Source: Mantis religiosa
Taxonomy: Eukaryota > Arthropoda > Insecta > Mantodea > Mantidae
Length of the DNA stretch: 64,000 nt
Reading direction: 5' to 3'
Assembly: GCA_030765055.1 (NCBI GenBank)
Contig: CM060953.1
Span: forward strand, 22,152,187 to 22,216,186
A program made the position numbers and the translations under genes. Shown piece after piece: positions 21,301 through 33,300 of the stretch. Within the stretch, counting starts at the first letter, position 1. Each line of letters starts with the position of its first letter. The notes beneath the pieces are model-generated. The model did not search any database. It was given only the letters and a program-made list of their open reading frames with translations, and was not told the origin of the DNA.

Positions 21301-24300
21301 AACTGTTCAGCCAGTTAGGTGAAAAGAGGTCATTGGTATATTATGTTGAGTTAAACAGTGGCTGGGGAAGGGAGCAGTATATAGATAAAACCATTAATGA
21401 AGAAAGGAAGGGGATAGCATGGCTGAGAGCAGGAGTGTGGAGGCTAAAAGGGCAGCGGAATGGGTTTGTGCAAGACAAGTGCCAATTGTGTGGGGGTAAG
21501 GAAGATGTGGAACATATACTTTTTGAATGCAGGGAAACAGAGATTTGGCGAAAAGAATACATCTGGAGAAAAATTAAGCGAAGTCCTGATATATGTAAAA
21601 TTATAGATAAAAATCTCAAGGATGTAGGACAGTTCCTAGATAAAGTGAAAAATAAATGGAAGTGGATTGTGAAAAAAGGAAATGAACAATAGTGTGTAAG
21701 CAATAGTAGTAATGGTAGTAATGTTAGTAGTAATAGAAATGTAGTAGTGCATTACACATTTTGTAATTCAATGAGCTGCCCACCAATTAATGGCTTGGGC
21801 CAAATACTGGCGAGCAGCTCAACAATTGTAATAGCTTAGTACACTAAATAAATAAATAAAAAAATATTGATCCAAGTGTATTATTGAGTTGATATTTTCT
21901 TCCTGAAGCCAAGAACTTTCTGAAATTGTGAATTGTATAATTAAGTTATTTGCCTTACAGCATAAGTTCACTTATGTTACAGGAAGGAAACAAAGCACAA
22001 TTTCATGCAATTGTTGCTAACATAAATAAGTATTTAATAATAAAACTGAATTTCAAATGCAATAAACATTTCCATTATTTTATAGCAATAAATACTTTTA
22101 ATGTTCAATGTCTTAATTTTAGCTGGACCTAATACATTAAAATGAGGTAAAACTTAATTTTTGTGTACATTCAAATATCTCGCCCACAATAAAGATAAGA
22201 CCTCAGTGTTTAAGTAGTACTTACTAAGGTTTTATTAATTTTGGTCCTTCCTTTGTAACCTTATGTCCTTCAATGAACACTTTTCATTCAAAAACCCTTT
22301 TCTAATTTTCCTCCTCTGTTTTCAATTATTCTAAATCACAAGACTTGTACTGCTACAAGCTTCTACTGTGATGTTTTAATTAATATCAGAATTTAGTTAA
22401 TTGATGGAAATTAATCATTTCTTCCCACTAGCTGTATATAGGCTAAGGTTTCTGAGAGTCAACATGAAAAATTCAATGCCATGGCTGGGATTTGTAAGTT
22501 GCCACAAGCGGCGTATCTCGAATATGAGAGCCCATAGTGGTTTACCAGCGGAAAAAAAAAAAAATTATACATATATAAAGTCAATTGGAGAATTTAATGT
22601 CAGGACGACACATTTGTCATGGTAGCTCAATGTGTAAGAGCAACTGAACGGAAACCTGGAGATCCGTAGTTCAAATCCTGGCCTTGGCATTGAATTTTTC
22701 ATGTTGACTCTTAATACCAGAATGTTAAAAAAAAACATATCATAAGAAGAAACTAAGTAAATGTGGGCAAAGTTATATTAAAATTAGCCTTTTCAATAAG
22801 TAAATTAAAAATAAACAACTTAAAAGCTTAAAGTAATTACTGCTGTAATAATCTTTCCTTTTTGAACTGAACTCCATATACTCACCTTGCCGTCTGATCG
22901 ACATTTTATCATTCTTCATGCATTATAAAAATTTTCATGTATGCTGCTAAATCTGGTAGCTATGTGTCGTCAATGCTTATAACTAAGAATGAAAGCTTAA
23001 TCATGAATAACTCCTTTAGAAAGTATAACATAGAAAAAATTTAAGGTTTCTGTGCAATTTTTTTCTACAAAAGCAAATCTACATATGATGGATTTGCACA
23101 GAAAATACTAGACTGCAATTTATTCAATCTTTTATGGTTCACAATTGACAGCCAGGGCCACGCAAATCTAGCACGGGCAAAATCTGTGAATGGGCCCCTT
23201 CCCTTAATAGATTCATCCAGTTTTGTAATTTTAAATAATGTTAATAGATTTACACAATCAAGGCTTCGTGGGTGATCAGCCATGTCAAATTAATAAACAC
23301 TGAGCTTTCAGCCATCGCAAACTCGACGTTTATTTATTTGACACGGCTGATCATCTGCAAAGCCTTGATTAGTAATGCTCGACGTGAAAGCTTCAAGTCT
23401 TACAGATTTACACAAATCAATTTGTGTGTAATCCCTTTGTCTGTAACACTTAATAGCAATTTCTGATCATTTTTTGAGCAAAGGCACATCTTTAAAATCT
23501 AGTTGCCTTTTAGTTAATTGATGGAAATTAATCATTTCTTCACACTAGCCATAAATAGGCTAAGGTTTTTGATAGAGTCAACATGAAAAATTCAATGCCA
23601 TGGCCGGGATTTGAACCACAGATTTCCTGGTTTCCATCCAGTCGCTCTAACCCATTGAGCTACCATGGCCAACTTGCTGTCATGACATTAAATCTCCATT
23701 TGACTCGTATATTTCCTCGGTAAACCACTAGGGGTTCTTGCATTCAAGATACACCGTTTGTGGTGACTTACTATCGCAATGAATTTTTCATGTTGGCTAT
23801 CTATCTAGTTGCCTTGATAGCTGATCTGAAAGTATGTACAACTGCAATAAATGCATAATTAATATGGAATAAGTAAATGATAGTAGTATCAAATGATAAA
23901 TTAAGGAATTGATTAAGAAACCAAGAAATAGAATCAATATAAATATTTATAATTAGATATATAAATTTATTGTAGAAAGCTGAGTGAATAAGATTTAGTC
24001 TATACATAATTGGGATCCCAGGTATTTGGGTAGGTGATTAACATTCTGAATATATCCAGAAAATTCTGGGTAACCTGCTTGGTTCATGGTGTGCCTAATG
24101 ACTAGCATTTATTCAGAAAGTGAAAGAAACTCAGCGAAGGGCTTTAAGAGGAAATATATGCAGTAGTCATATAGACTATTGAGAAAAACTAGAAGGAAAG
24201 ATTGATATTACTGGTCCCCGAAAGTAAGAAAATGTTATGGAAATTGTTTAAGGAGGTAACTTTAGGTGTTGAACACAACATAACACAGACACGTGCAGAT

Positions 24301-27300
24301 GTCTCCTGTAGTGACTAGGGAGTGATCAGACCATGCAGGAGGGAAGTTGTATTTATTTTGAATAAAAAACAGAAAATCAAAGTTTAATACTTATAGGAAG
24401 CCAATTACTATATGTGCAAGATTTCTTGAGCGTTAAATGTCCCAAGTCCTCATTTGGTAGGTTTCGCCTATTTCCGTAAACACAGATGACAACTTTGAAA
24501 CAGGAAATGCGCTACACACTGACATCTGGTGGCTAATATGCTAAGCTTTCACACGTATGCCATTTCATTTTGAGCAATTTTGAGGTTAATTATTAGCTAA
24601 CCAGTTTACAACAAATCTAAAAGCAAGACTGTGTTGTCGATGTTATGACTCTCAAAAGGGGACACACTATTTTTCGTCTACCTCCGTATAACTGTGATCT
24701 GAATGCAACTGAGCTGGTGTGGGCAAAAATAAAGAATGTTTACAAAGTACACAATGTTAACGAGAGCCACAAATCTGCAGAAACTTGCTACAGAAGCGAC
24801 AGATTGGGAAGGATACAATAAGGTCCAAGAACTGAAAATGCAATATTACAGAAATGATGGTGTAACAGAAAATGCAATTAATGAAATTAACACAGTAGAG
24901 GATAGCAGCAATGAAAGTTATGCAGTAGACTTGGAAATTGAAGAATCACAAAGCAAGTGAGTGTTTATAGCTGTCATAATATTTGTTTTCTACTTTTATG
25001 TGTTTCATAGCAGTAAATATAAAGGCATACATCGTATCGGATGGAGTTCAATTGTTTGTTGCCACATCCCATATCTTCGGTGCATATCTTCGCTTATCTT
25101 ACTGCAATTTGGCTGAATGTGTTTTTCTAGGTTGACCACACTGCAGAAACAAAAGCGTGTTGGCTCTCTCTTCTTCCCCTCTGCCCGCAACACACCAAAA
25201 ATCCAGCGCTCAAGAAATCGTGCGCATATAGTACATTAGCCCGCCTCGGTAGCGTAGATGGTAGGATGTCTGCCCCATGTTCAAGAGGTCCTGAGTTCGA
25301 ATCTCGGTCAGGGTAAGTTACCTAGATAACGTTTTTTCCGGGGTTTTCCCTTATCCTTCAAGACAAATGTCGGGTAACTCTAAGCTCCATGGACCCTGGA
25401 CTCATTTGAGCATCATTTCACCCAATTCATTCACTGTCCGATATAACTTAACGTTCGGGCGGACGTAAATTACACAAAAAAAGTACATTAATTGATGTCA
25501 TCGGGAATTATATTCAGCTAAAGTCTTTGGTTATTATAATCATATTCAAAGTAATCAATTCAGCAACTCTTCAATAAGTGTTTGAAGTTCTCTTTAAATA
25601 TTTCATATCAAGTATCCGTGACACCCTTATTTAAAGTAAACACTCATGCATACCACAAGAAAAGAATCTCATCTCTCACAATATTAGCTAGGCAAGCAAC
25701 AGCAGCAGAAAACTTCTAGACTTAGTGCAATTATGATTGTGTTTCATCATTGAGACTGAATGGTCAATGTCCCCAATGCACTGAGCGGTTTCATCTGTAG
25801 CCTGCACTTGGGAAGTCCGGGTTTGATTCCTGTGGCTGCTTATCTGGCCCAAGGGTTTTTTGGGAGGTTTTCCCGGGTTGCCAGGTGAATGTTCGGAAGG
25901 TTAATTACATCCCTCAAATTTCTGTGCCTCCATTTCATTTCTATTATCATTTCACATCTCTCATCTTGTGGTCTCTTTCAGTAGAAGTGTCGGCAGGTGT
26001 CTCAGCGTTGCATGACAGGATATGCTCTTGGTAGAACTTCCTCCTCTGGTAGGACAGTCTGCGGTCTCCAAATTCGGTCTGGTGGAGCTGTTTCCACATT
26101 ACAGTAGGGTGGGATGCCGGTGGTACTAGCCTGCTGGGGAGTTTCCAACTGGTAAAATGTAGGGGCCCTGCTCTCTGCACTGTCACATCTTCTTGCACCA
26201 TGCACCCTCTGTCTCCTCTCACCTCATCCTTCCTCCTGAGGATGCTCCACTTGGAACATACGTACAATAGACCAAAACTGGAACTCTGTACTGAATCCGC
26301 TCCATAGCATAATCCAGTCCAGTCTCCAATGTGGAGAGAACTGCAGACACATAATTGACCTAAGGCAACTTTTAAAACGAATCAGAGTAGTGAATAACCA
26401 CTTTGGTTAAGCTTACATCCTCTGTGAGGTTGTAAGAAATGTACAAAGCTACACATACATTCAGAAATAAATTTGAGCTTCATTCAGTTCAAAGTCAATT
26501 GGATGAATTGTTTTTACATATTTTACTTCATCCAAATCTATTGCAATATCACCATAATCAGTGATTTGTCTATAGTCAGCTTAGTATCTTACCACAAGCC
26601 ACCAAATGTTTCATTTGAAAGCTTCAATGTATCAAAGCAGGTTTTAAAGCTAAAAATTAGATTTTCTACAGTTATACAAAGAATAAGTTATAAAATCGAA
26701 GTGGCATTTACTGCCAAATGGTGCTGGATGTAGCACGCCCTTATAGGGAAACAAAACACAGTAAGATAACCACTGGTTTATTATGGTATGTGCAAAAGTT
26801 ACACAAAATTACACAGGGTTGCAAATCCTGGTAGTCTGAAGTAGCTTCCAGTTATCAATGATGAAATTCTAGCACAGCAATACGATCCTGACAATCAACA
26901 GCATCATTAAATGCTGCTAACAGGTTAAATATGGAAGAGGTGGATCAGTTAAACCAGTTTTATTTGCTGTGAATCTGAAGATGTGCCCGTGTGTGTTTAT
27001 CCAGGTTTTGAGGTATACCATTCAAAAAGAAACCTTTAAGGATAAGTTTTCATCTCTTATAGAACTAATTTAAATTTATTGTAAAATAGGAAGATTAAAA
27101 TAATTGGCATTAAATGCATATATGCTCAGGATGTGTATATATGTCCATACCGGTTTGGGGCATTTTAACTTGGATATCATATGATGTCCATATTGGTATA
27201 ACAGTTAAGAGCTGATTGTGATTCATACAACTAAGAAATAAAACCACCAAAGAAATCTTTAACCTCTAAGTTAATCAGTGTAGAGAACTTTTCAATCCTT

Positions 27301-30300
27301 ATGCAAGTGCTCATTAACATCTGGTCTAATTGGGTATGTCATAATGGATTTGTTCATATGCTAACAGAGGAAAGGGTAAAGGTAAAACCAAATTTTGTTG
27401 TTGTAAAAAATGGAAAGAATAATGCAAAAAATATCAGTATGAAGTTTATTACATAAGAGCAATACAAAATAAATGCTGAACATTACGTTAAATGATATTT
27501 ACTAAAATGCTCTCATATTTTAATTGCAAATAAGACATTTCATTGAAGAACAAGTAATTATTAATTTAAATGAACTAGGTTGATGTCACACATCCTAACA
27601 CCAGCCTAGTCTTTGAGGGTGCATTTTGAATCCTTATACATATGTACCTACATATCTCACTCATTCCAAATGTCTTTTCCATGAAGCTGAATAAAAATAA
27701 AACTTAATTCTTATATCTGTGCATAGTAATGTTAATGCTACATTTCATAAGCTTTAAATTAAAGCTATACTGAGAAAACCTAACTTTAAAGTTCTTATTT
27801 GAGGAGTGTCTTTTCAAAACTTGATAGATGCAAAATTTTGCAAAATTGAGTTATATACAGTATCAGCATAATTTTCATCTTCTGTATCGTCTGTGAAGTT
27901 AGATTTTGCAAAATTCGATTCATGTCCTGTGTAGAAATTAGGTAATATTAGCAGTTTTTTCAAAACTCAATAGATGCACTTGCTCGGTAAAAGTAAGAAT
28001 CGATAGATGCAATTTTATGATTTTATGATCCAGCGTGTAGCAGCTTCAGTTCTATGAAATGCATGTTGGCATTGACTGCCATCTCACTATTGTGATTCTT
28101 GGAATTCTCAGTAATTCCTGCAAGCTTTGTACACTGCTGCACCGTTGGCAATAACTACAAACTCAAGCTGTACACTTGGATTTCACATTCATTTCTGAAA
28201 GCTTTGTTATACATGGCATTTTTATTATTAGTTGAGACACTGCACAGTACTATGCAAAATTGACAGGAGCTCAGATTGTGAAACTGTACCAGTCGTAGAA
28301 AACGTGGGAGGTAGGAATTGCAAAAACAAGGAAAGGAAATCAAAATGCAAGTCAAGCAAAGCTCATACTCCAGCAATTTCATGTTCTCATGGAACGCATA
28401 AGTTCTGTGATGTAGCTGATTTGACTTATGATGTAAGCAGATTTCACCATCATCTTTCTGTGCTAAATAAAATAGATCAAGATAAATTCCTTATGAAATA
28501 TATGAGTATTACAAGTTGTTTATGCCAGAGGTTCTACTCCCATTAGTCCTGGACCCGTAGGACCAAGGACCCGGGCTTCCTCCTACCCGGGAGCTGAAGC
28601 TCCGGGGCTCTTTCCATAGGGCAATTATCTGGAGTCTAAAAAGCCCCCTCATCGACTCGAAAATCAAGACAGGTGGAAGTGGATACGCCACTTACGCGCA
28701 TCAACCCCGCAAGGAAGACTACCGAAAACCTCGTTGGGGCCGCCTGGTAATCTAGCACAGCTTCTACTAGCTCTGCAGGCTAGTACCCGGGACTTATTAG
28801 GCACATCTCCTAATCACAAAGTGGTGAAGAGAGAAGCTGCAAATAGAAAGCAGACTGTTAGCATTAAATACAGTGTGAGAACTAATGATGGCTGAGTATT
28901 GTCAGTATGTACTGCAAGCTTCCAAGGAATCACAGGGGTGGCAAAAGAAAGATTATCTCTCCCAGCTAGAAAATTTTACTTATCTGGGAATGCGCCAAAG
29001 GAAACCAGAGGTGACAGAACAGGAATATTACAGAAAGGCATTTCTGCTACTATAAAGCAAGACATAAAGAAGTACAGATGTAGAGAAAGCCATTATGGAA
29101 CAGCAAAATCAAGGAGAGGATATTTACCTCCAGAACTTAATATTAGAAAAATGAACCAACTTTTGCAGTCTGCTCATTTTCAAAATATAAATACATATTT
29201 TACAACTTCTTCAATCTTTCATTCCGTACACCACACACTGACACACGTCTCAGGTTCATAACCAAGAAGCATCAAAATCGAGCTAAATTTTTGAAATTCC
29301 AGAAACTGCTAAAGGATGTTATAAAGATGTACTAGAAGATACTAATAAATGTTAAAGATTATATATTCATATTGTTTGAAATTTCTTTGTATGCATTCAA
29401 CATGTTTGTTATACAAATAAAACAAAATATTATATGGTTATTGTGAATGTAGCAGTACGTTTCTAAGCTCATACCTAATAAAATAATCCTTATAAACATT
29501 AATATGTTGGTTGTATTGTACATTATATATTATGAAAAGGTGAAAATAAATAAAAAATAATACATAAATAAAAAGTAACAAAAGCAAAAAATGACAAAAA
29601 TAACAAAACTTCATGTGTGAATTTCTCAATCATACAGAAAAGTTAAGCAGCATTTATTGGCTTTTGAAAAAACTCTGCTTTTTCAAACCTCAAATTTGCA
29701 CTAGTTAAACTATTCTATTTGTTTCTTTTCACATTAAATGAGACAGTTTCAGGAAGGAGAATTGAATGACTAATATATTTGCTGTGATAAACAATTAGTA
29801 TTGCCAATAAATAGAAAAAACCGTTTTTCTCAGAAACGCATTTTGTGCATCTATCGAGTTTTGAAAAAACATTCCTCATTTACGCTGAGTAAAGTGCAAT
29901 AACAAACAACAAAACTGATGTAAACGTAGACATACAACTGATTAATATGAACATTAATGTGATAAGAAAATCTTTTTCTAATTATCAGTGATAATTTATG
30001 CTTCATTAAGTCTGGAGCAAGATGAAGTATAAATGTTGTTGGGATATACACCCAAGATATACATGAACTGGTGTTCTGACTTTGATCTGTCCTATGCTAA
30101 AATAAGGCTATAATGGGTATGACCAACACAGATCATTATACTTCACTGTTAATTTTAATTTTGTGCAGATAGCACCTCTCAAGGAAAAACATGTACACAG
30201 AGCTTCAATATGAAGCAAATGATATGTTTACATAAATATTTCCATGAAGAACAAACTTTTGCATGTCTATCAAAAGATTTTGTTCTACAACAAAACCATG

Positions 30301-33300
30301 TATGAAAAGCTAAAGTGGCTGCAAAATAGGAATGAACATAAGGCGGAGCTAGGCCTGGCTGGTCTATCATTCTCTAGCCAATAAGGTGAGTGCAATATTG
30401 CACAGTTTTTTTTTTTTTTTTTTTTTTAAATTTACGTCCTCCAACGTTAAGTCATATCGGACGGTGAATGAATTGGATGAAATGATGCTCAAATGAGTCC
30501 AGGGTCCATGGAGCTTAGAGTTACCCGACATTCGTCTTGAAGGATAAGGGAAAACCCCGGAAAAACCTTATCCAGGTAACTCACCCTGACCGAGATTCGA
30601 ACTCGGGACCTCTTGAACGTGAGGCAGACATGCTACCATCTACGCTACCGAGGCGGGCTTGCACAGTTAAGCATGCATACTGGCTCGCTTGGCCGAACCA
30701 TGCAGATCATTTCTTAGCGCGCTCAAAAGATACTAATTACAGAATTATTTTCTTTATCCTAAGTCACAGAGCTATTTTTTCTGAGGGTGACTGTCCAAAC
30801 CCCATGTTTATAGGATATCTGGTTTTGGAGATATGGAAAGACTGACTGGAAAGAATAGAAACATTAACTGTCAGTGAAGAAAAACTCACACATGCTATGC
30901 TGCAGTTGCATTTTGTACCTTGCATTCATTAAGCTGATCTTTCAAGAGGTTTCTTTTGTTTATTTTTTTATATTATGTCCACCAATGTTAAGTCATATAG
31001 GACGGTGAATTAACCGGGTGAAATGATACTCAAATGAGTCCTGGGACCATGGAGCTTAGAGCTATCCGACATTCGTCTTTAAGGATAAGGGAAAACCCCG
31101 GAAAAACCTGTATCCAGGTAATTCCCCCTAACCGAGATTCAAACTCGGGACCTCTTGAACATGAGGCAGACATGCTACCATCTACACTACCGAGGCGGGC
31201 TCTTTCAAGAGTGTAGACGTGCTTTTCAAAGTTAGTAAATATGTCGCTTAGCAAGCCTAGTACTGGTGTGCCTAGAAGTGACTGCGAGACAACTCATAAG
31301 ATATTATATATTTTTCTTGCCTATTCTTTTTTCAAACAATTGTCAATTAAAGACATTTTCGAAAGACTAATTTCGCTGAGAGCCAAGAATCAACAGCACA
31401 GGCTTGTCATGCGAGTGCTCATATTGTGACGAACATTGTTAAAGAAGGCAAACAGTTCACCAATTTAGGAGAAATTCCCATATTTAGGTCTCCTGGAAAA
31501 CGTAGAGCAACATTTTAATACACATTCGTATCTTCTGTATTAATTATTAAGCATTTTTAGCGAAACAAACATTGGTTTGAAGTACAAAGTTTTAAGTGCA
31601 GTATACAAATACGGCATCATTAAAATAGAGACTATATTCACAAATCATTGAAATGTAAAGTACTTTGTTTCACTGTTGCAAACGCCATTCTTTCGTGGAA
31701 CGCAACTAATTTGTGTCATTTCGTTTTGTATGCATATGAACTATGCTACGTAGGCAAACTGTTCTCACGTTCAAGGTCTTAAGCTTCAGTTTATGCCATC
31801 ATGTGATAATCATTGTATATGGTTTCACACACATGTGGAAATATTATGCAAACTTTACTCAGTTCACTGCTGGAGGGATACCGTAAGACAAAGACAGACA
31901 CATGTTCCATGTCTGTCGCCCACTGGCTGTAGACCTGGCAATGCAACGCGAACACTTCATTGGCTGTGTCCATGTTCATTCTTATTTTGTAGCTTCTTTA
32001 GGAGGTTATCACACAGACCTTGTTATTTTACAAGCCATTTCAGAACAGACATGCTTAAGTCAGTGTTGCTTGCAAGTTATCCTGCCCTCATTTCAATATC
32101 CAAGCCACTGCCTTATATTGGCTCTACTAAACTGCTCTACATGCCTGTTAGCTTTGTGCTATAGCTTGAATATTGTTAGTCACATTTGCAGAGGTGCCAA
32201 AGGATGACAAAATAAGCACACTATAATTGAATAAACAAACAATTTTTGGTGTTTCACTAAACACTCCCAACATATTTTAAACTTCAGATAAGTAAAAGAA
32301 AATTATAGACTTTAGGCAGCAAAATCACCAGCTGTGATTTTAGGCAAGTTTATACAAGGTGAATCTCCTTCCTAATATATTACTTGAATTTCTACAAACC
32401 GCTAACCATTAGATGTATCTCTATGCTAATTTAGTATTTAGGTAGGAAAAGGCTTTTCACTTTATGAAAAATTATATACTACTATGAATGTAAGTTCATT
32501 TCAAACACTTTAATGTCTTTCTGCTTGACAGCCAGTTTCATACTCTATTACAATAGTGTTCTTTATCTTTCACTTTTGAAACATTATAAAGATATTTATG
32601 TAAATGTAATGAAAACAAAATTACAAAAAGGAGTTGTGCAGCCATGTCACAAAATGTTAAATTAATATTTCAATCCAAACTTTAATTATGTTTTGCACAT
32701 TTGATTTGCCATATGTACTGTGATGTCATTTGGGTAACATTACAATGCCTAACTAAGGCTTAAGAACTCACTAACGAGCCAACAAGGGCATATTCTGCAG
32801 CCTACCAAAGCTACCAGTGAAGGCCAAACTTAAAGCAGTAACAAATAAATATAGTCCTAATTGTAAAATTGTACTGTTGACAAAGCTTGACAACAGTTGG
32901 CAAAGGAATACAATGTGCTATTGTACATTTTTAATTTCAGAGCTTTGGAAAGCTACACAGAACACTTGTCAATGTTTACTTCTCCTCTCAAATCCAGTAC
33001 TGATGGATGGCTGAGAGTTCAGGAACTGAAGGAAAAGACTCGCTTGGTCACACCTTGCAAATTTGTTCAAAAGTATCCAAACAGATAAATTATGCAAATA
33101 GTTTTGCAGCGAAAGAGCTTACTGATGGTCACGAAGAAGTTCTTACAATTCATTCATATTACTGGTCTCACAGTAGTGTTAATCTTTTATACTCGTCAAT
33201 AATGATGTATTAGTGTTATGCAGTGCAATTTTCTACACCACTCAAGCTTAATGTGAAAATAAATTATTAATAATTAAAAATGATTGACTCCATCACTTCT

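Larger units (their letters stand above)
27799..29890 (+). mobile_element. TIR DNA transposon carrying a Cys-rich arthropod ORF relic
   Basis: The left end GTCTTTTCAAAACTTGATAG ATGCA and the inverted right end GTTTTTTCAAAACTCGATAG ATGCA form about 35-bp imperfect terminal inverted repeats (from 27799 and to about 29885). The motif TTTTCAAAACTC also recurs near the ends (27960, 29660), like subterminal repeats. The coding relic lies between. Flanking duplications are not clear. Confidence 0.55.
30311..31995 (+). mobile_element. non-autonomous TIR DNA transposon with two SINEs inside
   Basis: The left end GGCTGCAAAATAGGAATGAA and the inverted right end AGCTACAAAATAAGAATGAA give about 25-bp imperfect terminal inverted repeats. 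Removing the two SINEs leaves about 1.2 kb. The left 600 bp matches 3290-3960. No transposase ORF was identified. Confidence 0.5.

Noticed and set aside
23370..23400. GAAAGCUUC as a possible hammerhead 3' core
   Set aside because: No CUGANGA with a plausible stem II lies at the right distance upstream; only CUGAUCA is present.
25239..25320. A true tRNA gene
   Set aside because: A and B boxes are present, but the sequence continues into the SINE body shared by seven copies and has no clear cloverleaf; it is a SINE head.
25947..26267. 106-codon minus ORF as a gene
   Set aside because: Next to a SINE-like repeat, no recognisable domain, no splice or promoter support.
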